The translations under genes and the position numbers were made by a program. From NCBI GenBank assembly GCA_003342895.1, contig PTFA01000009.1, positions 8,514,677 to 8,578,676 on the forward strand: a DNA stretch of 64,000 nt. Reading direction: 5' to 3'. Position 1 is the first letter of the stretch. The number at the start of each line of letters is the position of its first letter. Under the pieces are notes generated by a model, which was not told where the DNA came from, did not search any database, and worked only from the letters and a program-made list of their open reading frames with translations. The stretch is from Casuarius casuarius (lineage: Eukaryota > Chordata > Aves > Casuariiformes > Casuariidae). Shown piece after piece: positions 1 to 12,900 of the stretch.

Positions 1-2827
1 TTTTCTATTTTTTAAAATGCATCTGTGAATGAAATCTACTACAGGCAGAGTGCACAAAGATTCATATTTCACATTAAAATAGCAGTAGGATTATCTGTAA
101 TAAGCAAAGACTAATGGCAGTATTTGCTTAGCACTTTGGAAAATGAAAAATTTTCATGCAAGATTTTAAACAAGAGAACAGGAAAGGATCCCTTCTTAGC
201 TGGAAACATTTCTATGACATCCTGTATTTTGTATTAGACACTAGGAATTAACATTACCATCAAGGATATGCGTAAGTTGTCTAGATAAAATCCCTTTCTA
301 GCCTCTTATTTGTTTTGAAAATTAAATTAGTATAGTTTTCATTTTCTCTACATTACAGTGCTGCATTAGTTTTAAGTGCTCTTAAATGAAAACTTGTTCC
401 AATAGTTCTATGCTGGCCATAGAAACCTTCCTCCTATTTACATGGCAGTAAACAAGGAACAACTGAATTTAAGCAAGTTATTGGTGTAAAAGAGAAATGA
501 GTTCTAAATACTGCTAAAATGCACTGACTTTCCATCCTCCAATAGACAGATATGTAAAAATCTTTATTATTGCAGATGCAGCTAGCTTATTCTTTCCCAC
601 AGCCTTTAATCCAAAGCTTGACTTTCACGGTGCTTGTGAGCCTTCACAAATACATGAGCAATGCTATGGACACTATCATGCAATCACTCAATACTCACAA
701 ATGCAGAAGTACTTTTAAAGCTAAATGCACAATACCAAAGGCTAAATATATGTATTTCACACTGAACTACCAAGGCAGGCACATCAATTCACAAGTAGAG
801 GACATATGATCCAATACCATTCATCTAACCGTATTGCTGCAACCGGAATGAAGAACAGATGGCACAAATACTGAACCAGTACTAAAAATATCAAAGAAAA
901 TGACAAAAGATTTCTACATGTCAGCATTCACTACTGAAATTTAAATGTTGGAAAATTTAGTCTAGAACACACACATCAATGTTTTAGAATGACTTTTTTT
1001 TTTTTTTTTAAACACAGCAGTGATTTTGGCTAACATGTCTATCCCCAGTGCAAAGTAACTTGCAGTACAGGCACCTCAAGCTAGAGCTCTCAGAAAAGGC
1101 ACAATGATAACCAGATATATCTTAAGATCTAGTGCAATGCTGGTACTGGCTGGTTTTCCCACAAACTGCATGCTAGCCTCTAATAACCAAGACTTGGAAT
1201 GATTTCTACCAGCTATTTCTCACAGGTGAGATACATAACTAAGATGACCAATTTCTCTCAAAAGTTTCTCATAATTCTGATTACCCCTTCAGGATTTTTT
1301 AAAGGTTGCCAAATGTCATTCAGTCCTCTGCTTTTCTATTGCAGACCTTCAGAGCTTTTTCTACTTGTTTTTAACCTACTTCTAAACACAGTATTTTAAA
1401 ATGCAAGTCTAGTATATGGGACACATTACATTTTTGGCACCCTGAAATAAGAGCCAGTTTCAAAAGCTGAGTTTTCATAGCTCTGATACCTAAGTGAAAA
1501 AGCTCAACATGAACGTAAAATCATGACACAAACAGCATTACATTGGTGCGCAGCCTTAGGTGCAAACTAGTACTACAGGCTATACTGACTCTCCCAACAT
1601 CAGAAGAGCAGCTTTTGTGGAACAGCGATTTTCTTAATTTAATGTCACTGCCTCACAAGAACCAGGCCCAAACACATCTGGTATGAGGGATAAAGGAATA
1701 ACATTTGAAACGTCTGAGCAACTTTGGCTCAAAATTTGTTCTAACCAATATTTACCTTGGCAAAGAAATACCACATACCGTACATATTAGTCATTAATAC
1801 TTTCTGTAGCATGAGTTTCACTGTTTTACTGGACATGAACCTTAGCAACCCTGGTCGCACCAGCAGTTAAGCCTGTCAAAAAGTGATACCTCCAATGTGT
1901 AAGGCGCACTTACACAAGCACAATTCATCTTTCCATGGGCATATTCAGTGCTGACAGCTTTCCTATCCCTCCAGAAGAGCTGCCTCTCCCTTCCCTAAAA
2001 TCTTAGATGTGCCCATCTCTAAAACAGCTAAGAACAGCACTCCAGAGAGGTGTACTGCCCTTTCTCTCAGAACTATGCCTTCCAAGCAAAGCCCAAACTA
2101 TCTAATGACCTTGGCACCATTTTTGTCTTCAAGGCAGTTACCAATAATTGAAATTGATTACCCACACATCTCTCCCCTTCCAAGAAAGAATGTTTTCTTT
2201 ACATCAAGAAAAGGTTTTCTATGCTTCTTCTAGCATGAACAACTTCTCACTCACCTACTGAGTAGCTGAATAGCTGTTCTCTACAGTGCTTAGTAATAGT
2301 CTTAACTATACATTTATGTGAAGGATAAGCAGTTTGCAGTTGAGTCAGTATACCTACACCATTTCAACACCATCAAAAAATTAGCTCTTCTTGTCTAACT
2401 GATCTACATGTTATAAAGTGGTCTTTTTTGCACTACCTCAGTGAGGCCTAGAGCCTTGCAGTTTAGCATTACACAGCCATTATAGAATATAACATTCCAT
2501 CACCACATCACCCAAACACCCATGTGTAGCATACACATCCTTACAGCACTTTGCCAGGTAGGAAATGTACACTTCAAGATTTTTTCCTTGGGAATAGATG
2601 CAAGGGACCCTTAGCTGTCACACAGGAGGCACACACATAGCATAGGAACTGAAACCACATCTCCCAAGTTGAAAGCAAATTAATACACCAGAGATTGGAT
2701 TATTAAAATTTAATGATATATAAAAATAAAAACCTTGCTGACTGTGCTTCTGTCATTTAATACATGCCACTTAAAAGCTACTTCTGAGTCTACAGAGATC
2801 CTCATTTTCTGTTCAGAAGCAGCCAAT
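1..2827. other. noncoding DNA, no gene recognised
   Basis: Unique-looking AT-rich sequence with stops in all six frames. The longest open frames here are under 80 codons and carry no recognisable domain, so I read none as a gene. The only simple-sequence feature is a run of 16 T at 994-1009. No target duplication or retrotransposon body is visible beside it. No CpG island is seen. Confidence 0.75.
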
Positions 2828-2895
2828 TAAGAGGACATCTGGTCAAGTCTGATACCTGACTGACTTGCTTATCTACTAGCCATATTCTTCAGGAC
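2828..2895 (-). mobile_element. possible CR1 LINE 3'-end scrap
   Basis: The stretch reads like the opening of a reverse-oriented CR1 3' end. It has an aggacatctggtc-type block followed by gtctga and cct, then a ccata/ttc block, in the same order as the commonly seen 'atcatctagtctgacctcctg...ccatagaacttc' segment of reverse-oriented amniote CR1 copies. The match is from memory and gapped. No target duplication can be seen, as expected because CR1 does not make clear ones. Confidence 0.3.
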
Positions 2896-3023
2896 AAATA
2901 CCTTTCTTAGTGTCTATCAATTTGTGTGCAAGGCAAGTTTTTACACAAGCACTCATACCATCCCTAATCAATGCAAGAATCTTGCACTTACCTGCTTCTG
3001 CAGTTTTGATTCTCCTGCTATCA

Positions 3024-3063
3024 CATGGACTCAGGACCTTTCCAAAATATTTCTATGATTCTG
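3024..3063 (+). mobile_element. possible CR1 LINE 3' terminus
   Basis: A TGGACT block is followed by GGACCTTTCCAA and then by ATTTCTATGATTCT. CR1 elements end in a short repeat of the ATTCTATG type, preceded by a 'tggactagatgacc...ccttccaacc' segment, so order and wording agree. The segment between the blocks would have to be deleted. It lies in the opposite orientation to the scrap at 2,828-2,895, so at least one of the two calls may be wrong. Confidence 0.35.
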
Positions 3064-3980
3064 AATCCCTCCATAAGCCATTTTTGCATACTTATGCAAA
3101 GGAGTGATTTTTATGCTTTCTTGCTCTTCTTTATGCCTTTTTCACTTCCAAATTGCAAGCAATTGCCCTGTGTGCCAAACATTCAATCTTGATAGATACC
3201 AATTTTGTGTAATACACAGAAAGCATCCTTCTTGATTTTTCCACATAAGTTAAATCTAAATTGTGTGTAAACAGAACATAAATCATTCATGCAAAAATAG
3301 GTGGGTAACTACATATAATGCTCAGCAATAATATTTTCTTTTTGCTGAAAACTAAAAAGCTGCACCTATGCATTCACACACCCCACAAGTATTTTGGTCC
3401 AAGTCTACACTGACACGTTCATTTGGAAATACAGTGGCAGTTAATGTTCTGCTGCACTAAACTTAAATCAGTTGCAAGTACTGTGGATTTCACTGTCACT
3501 GCATAAAGGTGCTTTCTTGAAGCAGCACATCACAGTACATCACAAAAAAGCACTGCTCGAGAACACAAACCATTTGCAGATATAGGTAACTACAGACTGC
3601 TACCAAGGACAGCAGAATAGAAGCGTGACAAAAAAATCTGGATTTCTTGAAATACAGTTTTATGCTTATAGCAGCTCACGGTCAGAGTCTGAAATACATA
3701 ACTATGACCACACATGGTGTTTAGGAAGGTAAGGGCTGCAAAGGAACACAGTGTTGCTGTGGTACATCTTCCACCATCCCACCAGTCCCCTCCTTGCCAT
3801 CTTGTCCCTGTCCTCCTTTGCCATACATGCCTTCATGTGCAACACGGGCCCAAACTTTTACATGAAGATGTTGAATTGTACAGAAACTCTAGAAAAATTC
3901 TGTATTGAATCTATCCGGTCCTTGATTTCAGGAAAAGGAAAGTTAAATTCATTTCTTTGACATCCATCTTGTCTAGTTAG
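3064..3980. other. noncoding DNA, nothing recognised
   Basis: AT-rich unique-looking sequence. Two overlapping open frames of 64 and 69 codons lie at 3,714-3,960 in different frames. They look like chance frames and show no domain. Confidence 0.7.
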
Positions 3981-3994
3981 GCCCCTACTTGTGG

Positions 3995-4005
3995 GGATTT
4001 GAACC
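3995..4005 (-). promoter_or_regulatory. Pol III B-box-like motif, possible tRNA-derived SINE relic
   Basis: The minus strand reads GGTTCAAATCC, which differs from the tRNA/SINE B-box consensus GGTTCGANTCC only by G to A. The flanking bases do not fold into a convincing T-arm, and no A-box at the right spacing is certain. It is therefore not a functional tRNA. It could be the head of an old tRNA-derived SINE such as a MIR-type element, or chance; a motif this degenerate is expected roughly once in 64 kb on two strands. Confidence 0.2.
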
Positions 4006-4075
4006 ATAACTAACAGAACTCTTTAGCTGGTCACTACCAATTGTATCGCCTTTAAAAGCGCTGATGGTCAACTGA

Positions 4076-7000
4076 TGCAATCAGAAACAACCATTAAAGA
4101 TCAACCCCTTATCTTCAGATGCAGACATCACAAAAATAGCTAAAGAGGAGTGATATGGCCAACAGAAGTAACAAAAACCTGACACTGCTTATGGTCAAAA
4201 CCAAAACACTTCTAGAAGAGATGCTAGTTACTTGCAACAGTCAAGTCACCTCGTTTTAATTACCTGAATATGTATAAAGACATCAGCTAAAGGTGAGCCA
4301 AATTTGGCTCAAAAGTGCAACAAACTTATGATGAGACAAAAAATAGTTCCAGGAAATTTAAATCATATGCATTTCTGCTCCCATTTTTCTTCCACATTCA
4401 TGATCCAAGAAAGAGCATTTCAGAGAGCACATTCTAAACAACAGGTTTTAGTTCTTACTCATCCTTCACACCTTTAACAAAAGAAAAAAAGTAAAGCCAA
4501 ACCTTTACAAGTACACAGATTTCACTCAATTAGTTCACTGAGGAGCCACACCAATATCCATTACATTTATTAAATCAGGCTGTAAACACTGAAAAACTAA
4601 TTGTAGTAATCTAATACTTACACCTCTGAGAATCTATTACCACTCCCACTCTTCCTTCCAAACCCCAATAAACATTTTAAAAATGCTAATTTACACATAG
4701 ATTTAATGAGAAAAACACATATTTGGTGTAGATTTCCAAAATCTAGGATGCATTATGTATATTTTATAACTATCCTCATTATTAAATATACCTTTCTAAT
4801 TAATGGATAAAAATATGTATTTTAGGATATTTTATAAAAGACATTTTAGGCTTTTGATCTGTATTTTCACATTTTCATCTAAGACATGAATATCCTTCAA
4901 TTTTAGAACTCTGCTCTGTGCCACTTCACTGAGCTTACACTTTTTGCAGGAGCACACACTGTGCATGACCTAAGTACTACTTTTTATTTCCGAAACCATC
5001 AACAATTAAAATCCGAGAATAAATGTCCTTATTAGTATGAAGATTAGAACATGTTAGGTACAGAAAAATGTCAGCTGCTTGTCAGAAGTCATTTCAAGCG
5101 TGTTCTCTTGACCCATCCCCAATTTAAAAGTCTGTTTCTGTGGAACAAGACATAACAAGTGCAGCAGAAAATAAGCCAGTAAATGAGCAATACAAGAATT
5201 TTGTCTTAGTAATTGAAAGAGCATAAGCTAAAATTATAGTACATTAGCTAAGTATCCAAAATGTTAGAAAATGTCATGAGAAATAACTTGATTGTGGAAT
5301 GTCGTAGAGATACAGAACACAGCACTCCAGCATAAGGAAGGAAAAAGAATTTAACTGCAGTAAGCTAAGGACGCTTTATTCCTAAATCAGAAGTCTACAT
5401 AGCATTCCAGTTATGAATGCTAGGACAAATCAAACCAAAGTCCTCATTTCAACAACACCTTAATGGTTCTTTCATCCAGATTTACAAACATCAACAACAT
5501 TACAAACATTTATATGAAGCAAGCCTCCATGACAGAATTCTGCCCTGCTTCCTATTACATTTTCCTGAGACACGAACTTCTTGGAATGGTGCGAAGGAAC
5601 ATTTTGGGCTTTGGGGTTGTTTTTTCTTTTTCCTGGCTTCAGGGAGACAGTGTTGGGAAGGCAAAATATCATATTATAACAGAACTTTGTAATAGCAATG
5701 CTACTAGTGAAGGCAGAGCATAGGCGTATTTACTAAAAATGATAGGGTTGCATAAGATACTGTAGCCAAGGGCAGCTGTAAGATTTGGCTGTACTGTATA
5801 ACTACCCTGCCATTCACTGAAAATGAGGAAGTACCTTGCAATGATGGCACTTAGGTATATATTTGAGATTACAGTCAAATAAAACAACCTAGCCAGCATT
5901 TTTGGGGTTTCTAATTTTTTAAAAAAACTGTCACTACCATGAATGAGGCATGTGTCACACGTACCCTTTTGTTCCTTATAGAGGAAAAACTATTAGAATA
6001 AGTTCACAGTTTCACTCAGAGGATAAGATTTTAACAAACACTGCACTCCAGTCATGATAGCTACATGGAGATAATGGGGTCAGGAAAACATGCTGATACC
6101 ACTATCTTTAAAGTGATCATTTATTTCACAAATGTTAGAACCAAGAGGCTCATTGTTCTCTGACAAAGATTACAAGGAAGCTTTGTCACTCAAACATTAG
6201 GGATAAACTTCAAGTCTTGTCTTCTCAGGTTGAAAATATTCTTGAATTTTATCTTGAGACTTGCTTTCTGAAACAGGTCTCAAGTTGTTTCCCATGTGTT
6301 TGAGCACCACATTTCAGATTTCAAAATCCAATGGAAAGTAGATGTTTTGTATGTATTCACCCCAGCACCTTACATAACAAAGAAATGTTTTTTGTTCAAT
6401 CTCAGAATGTTTATTTTTAAACTGCCAAACCTGAAAGATCAGTCATTCACACAGCTGTACTACTTCATAGCCCTACCTCTTTTCAGCATCCCATTGATCT
6501 CATGCAAAGCTGACATGAAGTCTCTTTTCACAGATACTATCGAACACTGTAAAAAAAGCCCCAGGATTCAGGCCAAACACAAAATAACACCAGGCAAAAA
6601 GGTAAGTTCTAAAAATCTAAGAGCAATTAAAAATATCACTTCAGCTCACATTCTTAGCAGATACAGTTGAAAAGGCACTGGAAGGAGTTATGTCAAACTT
6701 GCATCTAACTGCTCTGACAAGACTGCCCAGAATGCACAAGCTTTATTTGTCCAATAACATTGTTCTGACTGCACATTCTGAAAACGTTCAGAGGGATTCA
6801 CAGGGTTACAAAACTAAAGAAATCCTGCCCTCTATTCTGTAACAAATCTATTGTTCATTTCTTCTTACTGGAGACTCAAATTCAACATTAACATCAGAAA
6901 ATGTGTGGACAGGAAAGACCTAACTTTCCTATTTGTACCCATCTTGAAGAGTCCTGATGCTGAGAGACATCCTGATCAAGTAGTGTCCAAAAATGACACT

Positions 7001-9639
7001 GCCATCTCCACTGTATATTCAAAGTTGCATTCTTTAGGGCTTTTTGAACGCTCCTTCCATCTATTTTTTCCTCTAGCAGCTGTTCAACAAAACAGTTCAT
7101 TCATCCAAGAGTGCACCTTAGTCCAAGTTTGCCAGGTCTCAAAGAGGTCAAGAGACTATATCCTTCTCTAGATGCCAGGCTGTAAAAAAGAAATATCATA
7201 ATAGAAGCTAAATTTTCCATCTTTGTAATACAATTTTTGTCCTTTTATGTATGTTTTGTTTTGCCTTCCAGAACACTGGGTTGAATTCTAGCAATTTTCT
7301 TTTCCTCCTCTTTTCCAGTATCTCAAAGATTGTCAAAGTGGGTGTTTCCTGTTCAAAAATCTCTCTACAACTAAACACAAGGAAAAGAATACTTTAAGAA
7401 TACTTTACAACCTCTCATCTCACATGCTTCAGAGGGTTTTCTCCTAACTTTTAATGCTTTCTAAAGGTGCTAATCAGGCTAGTGTCCCATCTTTAAACTG
7501 TAACATCTTTAGCAGCTAAATCCAGACTAGAGGTGACATGCAGGCCATAATGCAGGCTCTTGTTACAACTGCTAAGTCTCAGCTGTTTACTGAAAACTTT
7601 GCTCTGGTTGTAGGTTTGTCCAGAGTACATCCATGGCTGTAATTTCATCAGTTAAGATGCAGCAACTGAATAATAACTTGAGTTGATAGGACATAGCTAA
7701 TGGCTGCACACAACTGCTGTGGCTCCCCTTGAGACCTGACTCAAAAACAATTTCTGAGAAGACTGAGCTCAGCAGTCTCCCTTCCCCCTGCAAAAGCACA
7801 TATTGGACAGGAGCTAAAAACACCATCAGCACATGATAGCTGGAAATACGGCCTCAAAGACTTCAGTGTATCCTTCCACCAGGGCAGGGGAAAAATGTCT
7901 TGTCTTTTTGACATAGCTGCAGCCCCATCTCAGAGCACATGAACGAACTCTGAAGCATTAACCACAGGATGCTGGACACAGATGGCTTCACACAGTGCTA
8001 TCAATAAAGGAAAAAAGTAACTAATGTTTTATTAAGAATTAACAGAATGGTTTAAATACATTAAGCAATACAAAAATAAAAACATTACCTAGCTAAGGTT
8101 AGATCACCTGAAAGGCAGCTAGTCTAGTGGTTAGATATATGAAAGACTGGTTATGTTGTTTAAATACAATATGAAAAGTATAAGGAAGATCTAGCATTAA
8201 TTAAAAAAAAGTAAAAAATGACAGCCTGAGGGCCTGGAAGAGCTTCTCTCCACTCCTTTGCATGAACCATGCTTTAATATTTTCACCACTCTGCCATGAA
8301 GGCCACAGTTTTTCTAAGAACGTCTTTGTCTATAAATCTAACAGCTGCCTCTACAACAATTTCATAAGAGTAATTCAAAATGGCAAAATAAAAATATAAT
8401 TGAGGAGGTTGTGCTGATGTGTAGAAGTCTATGTATATTGCCTTCAATATGAACATGCACACCTGTCCCACATTTGTTGATATCTTTAAGATAAATGCAG
8501 AAGGTTCATTCCTTCTGCTTGGAAACTAGGAAAATGTTAACAGAGACTAGGAATCTGAGATAGCATTGCTAAAGCTTCTTTACTCCTATCAAATTCATGG
8601 CTTTAAGAGAACCGGGATGGCTAGCCTTAGACTTTTCAATAAGTCTATCTTCCAGCTGCAATGCTAGATTCTCAGAAGAGTGTAGCTACTTGGGTCCTCC
8701 CTCCAGAGCTTGTGATTTCAGTCCACGAAAATGGCATTATCCCTGCTAGAATACTTTTTTAAACTCAATCAGGACCTTTACCTTCATAATTGCAATTCTA
8801 CACCATTTCATATCTTCAGACATTTCTAAAGTAATAACTGAACAATCCTCCAAGTACCTACGTAGGGCACACCCCGATTTTTGGCAAGGAGAACTCACCA
8901 AAGAAAGTAGCACCTCATTCTGTTGAGAGGACTAAATGTCTGAATTATTTTTAGTTATTTACCAACAGTGGCACTATTGCATATTCTGAATTTCTTTTGT
9001 AGAGAGCCTTCTACATTCTGTCAAACTACATGCCTTTCGTAACAAATAAAACCTCTCCCGCAGCAATATCTTGTAAAACTCAATTTAACAACTACAGAAA
9101 ATACTGTATGGTCCAAGCCACCACCCAGCTATTTTAAGAGTGCATATTGCCATGGTTGAGAAAGATAACAGCCATGGGTGGATGCAGCTGGAGTTTAATA
9201 GAAGTCTATGTAATCATATCAGATACTTCAATAACTGACTCTCCAGCAACCAGTGTTATTGTACTATGCTAAAGCACCTTGCCAACCTCTCTCACTCCAG
9301 GACAAATCCATGTTTTGCTTACTTATTTGTTCCTTTACTAGGTACAACAGCATAATGACTTCTCTTGAACAACCTTCATATCACACCCATATAAGCTTAT
9401 TTATTGTTGATCATTAATACTCTCTTCATTAGTAAATACAATAACTTTCTAGTCCTGGGAGAAGAGCTGGAAATTTTAATCTTTCATTGGGTTTTTCTTG
9501 AGGTTCCCTTACCTCTTTTCAATGTGGATATTTGTGAAATGATTGACTTAGACACAAATCAAGTCCAGCATCCTACATTTCAAAAGAGCAGCTTTTAATG
9601 TGTTCATTACTATAGGTTATGTTCCCTTTTCAAAAATAT
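4076..9639. other. noncoding DNA, no gene recognised
   Basis: AT-rich unique-looking sequence, most extreme at about 4,560-4,890. The longest open frames are 124 codons at 6,296-6,670 (plus) and 106 codons at 6,851-7,171 (plus). Neither shows a domain, a convincing start context or splice-bounded structure. No repeat family could be named. Confidence 0.7.
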
Positions 9640-9900
9640 TAGCACATTCCTGTTGGTAAACATTATCACCAGTACACAGATCCCACAGAGGGCTGGCTCT
9701 GCAAGAGCTCACCAGGGGCAGCCATGGTGTTTCTCTCAGGGCCAGCACATCTCCCTGCTCCATACTGCCCCAAGCTGAACAAGTCACAGGGAGCTCCTGT
9801 CCCCAGCCACCAAGTGAGGACTGCCCAGCATGTAGCCTATGATTAACTGTTTCAGTGGGTAGCTTTGTCTGCATCAAGCGTCCAATTAATGATGGAGGAC
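9640..9900. other. GC-richer patch of unknown origin
   Basis: The stretch is visibly richer in G and C than its surroundings, with blocks such as ggggcagcc and ctgtccccagcc. It could be an old repeat or a conserved element; no family is recognised. Just downstream, at 9,890-9,935, there is an imperfect duplicated phrase (aatgatggagga and aacgatggagga). An 86-codon minus-strand frame covers the patch but looks incidental. Confidence 0.35.
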
Positions 9901-12900
9901 TTCACTTAAACTTAACGATGGAGGATCATTTAAATTATCATTATTTCTTCTAGATATGTTTGGTTTCTAGAGCTATTGTTTCTCCATGTGATGATCTGAC
10001 TCTGAAAAGTTTAAAGATTTTTCTTTTGTCATGTTCAAAATGAAATATATTTTAGCTTTAAGCTATGCACATTTCTTTGCCTTAGCTCACCTTGGATGAA
10101 CATGTGCTTATTTCAGGAAATACCATTCCAAACATTTTCCACTAAAATAACACCTACATTTGTTATTATACTTTCCACTAACCATAAAGCTCAACTGGTA
10201 GCACACTATACATATTCAGTAACAGAAGTGTGAAATTGTCAAATACTAATTGAACAAGTATTGCATTGTATTATAGAGCATTAATAAATGCCAAAAATTC
10301 CCATGGAAATAATAAGCAGTGAATAACTAATGATAATTACAGTACTCTTAGCACCATTAAGCAGAAACATATCAAAGAAACTGCAACATAATTATTTATG
10401 AAATACACTCAGTATTTTAATGCCATAGTAAATGTATGCTAATGATATTAATGGTTATGGTGAAGATCAGTTTCTATATCTCTTAGTTAAAAAATTGTCA
10501 TTGGATTGATTTTTGAAGTGAATACAACCACCTTCCCTAAACTTTTCTGTTAAAGCATTGTCAGGAGATGGAAACAAAAATCATGTCCTTTTAGGTAGTT
10601 TTGAAGTAATAAACAAGGTGATTTTACAAAGAACAGCACTTTAGATTTGGAGAATGCATTATAGTCGATCATGCCAGAACCATGTAATTACAGGTGATTT
10701 TGCTGTTCTTTCATTTCTCAGGCCATGACAGCACTTAGAATAATGTACTTATTCACCTAATTATATAACACAGTTGTAATAAAGCAAGCATTTGGACTGG
10801 TTAGTAACAACAGTTGAAAACATACTCGAAACTTGCATATATAGCTGTAATGTTATTTTAAAAGTGTATTTTTCTTAAAGTTATTCATATTTTAATCAAA
10901 AAGGTGTTTGACAACAAAGCCTTAACATCAATGGTGACTTGAGTAAAACCCCAAACTTATTTTTACTTTGAGTTTTTCTTTCATCCAATTCCCACGATGA
11001 CCCTGAGGTGTACAGCTAGCACCTCAACCCCAGGACAGAGCCCACTGCAGATGAGGGAACTCCATAACAGCCTAGGAATTATTTTAACACTGTAAAAGGG
11101 GGCCATGAAGGTTCAGCTGAGCTAGTTTTGAACTGCACAGTAGTTATTTTCATCTAGCATCTCACAAATGATAATCAGCTCTGCTGACAAAGGAGACATT
11201 AGACTGGGCAGAATACCATCATAATGTGACTATATCGCTTCCACAACTTGTGCTAAATTGTTTACTGCAAGTTATTCACCCTTTAGACAGCCCTGCAACC
11301 ATCTGCAGCAACAGCATCTGTGTTAGAGAACACTTCTCTATTTCTATTTAGCAGGAAAAAAGTTTGCCGATTATACCAAAGGTTTGTTATTCAAACCTCT
11401 CTGTAATTGGTAAGAACACTCTTATCCATTTAACTATACAAACAGATCAAATTCATTTGCTTCAACTGTGCAAGACCAAAGCAACCTTCTAGAGAATGCC
11501 ATACTGGCTATCAGGTTTGCAGCTTCTTCGGCCTTTCCTTTGAACACAGAATCTGCCACTATAACCCACCAACCATCCTTTTCCTTGGCATACCCCTAGC
11601 AAAAATACAGGACAAATGCTGGAGTATTCTTCCAACTGTTTGTATTTGTGTTCTGGCTTTCAAGATTGATAACCAGACCACCAACTAGGTTCTCTTAGCT
11701 AAGCAGGACTTCACTTTGAGAGCTTTCTGTACCACATTTTTGTCCTCCATATGCCAAGCTTTTTTTTTTTTTGAGAGAAGAACAATTTTCCAGATCCCTT
11801 CTTCATTGCTTATCTATCTTCCCCTGCTTAATACCTTTAGCACATCATCTTATTAAGGGCTCAGAAGCTGTGGCTTCATACACTACAGAGTTCTTTGGAT
11901 AAGTTAATCAAGAGGTCATAAATGTAGAGTAGAATTTACATGGTTTACATGGTTATTTTATGCATTCAGAAGCCAAACACTTAATATTGTTAAATTACAA
12001 CAGATTCTATATACTGTCCCCAGACACTGAAAGCAGTTTGGTTTCCATTCAGACTAAAGTAGCTCTTGCTGGTTAGCCTCTAGCACAATGTTTTCCTGCA
12101 TTTTTGCCTGCAGAGAGTCTTTTCCTCCATTTCTCCATTTAGCATGAACACCCATAAAAAGGATTTAACACTTCCTCTGCCAGTTCTCTTCAGAACTTTG
12201 TATTCTCAAATTTTCATTGATCATGAAGAAAGTTTCCTCAGCCTGCCAAACCGCTCTTTGAAAAGTATACTTCTGTGCTCCTACTAGTGAAACTCTAATG
12301 CTGAATTGGAATCCTCTAAAAAAAAGAAAGTGAAGGCTATGTGCTTCAGTACAACATCCCAAACAAACCCAGCTGAGCTTTAGACTCTTCACTTAATGTG
12401 TATATGACCAGTCACAATTTTCAGTGATCTCAGTAGATCTAGAGTACATTCACAGGAGTAAGCTGCAAGCAGCTTCATGTAACAAAGGGCTAGAATAACT
12501 AAAACAGTAAACAGGGCACTAGAAGTTCAAAATTATCATCTCCAAAGCATAAGCATCATCTGAATTTAAGAGCATCATCTTACATTAGCAAAATGAAGAT
12601 TTTTTTCCATAGGTGAACACAAAAATACAAGCAGTTATTACAAATTGTTTGTGTTTAACAAATTTCCTCCTCACAGAACTGCTCAGTTAATAAGGATAAG
12701 CAAACATAAGATATTGTCAATCAATAAGGTGAAATATCCTGTGTGAGAAGATGGCTACTGTTTGGAAGTGTGATATAAGTTGAGTAAACCCAAATAAGAC
12801 TATTTTCTAGGAAAATGATGAGCTCTGATCTGCTCAGAAGTTTTAGGAAAAAATGCTCTGAAACCAAGAACACACATTTGAAACTCAACACAACTGACTT

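Noticed and set aside
994..1009. Poly-T run as a possible reverse-oriented retrogene or SINE tail
   Set aside because: No retrogene body, target duplication or SINE sequence lies beside it. The other T and A runs at 11,760, 36,455, 45,264 and 57,272 fail the same test.
6296..6670. 124-codon plus-strand open frame
   Set aside because: Composition-driven with no domain, in AT-rich sequence typical of its surroundings.
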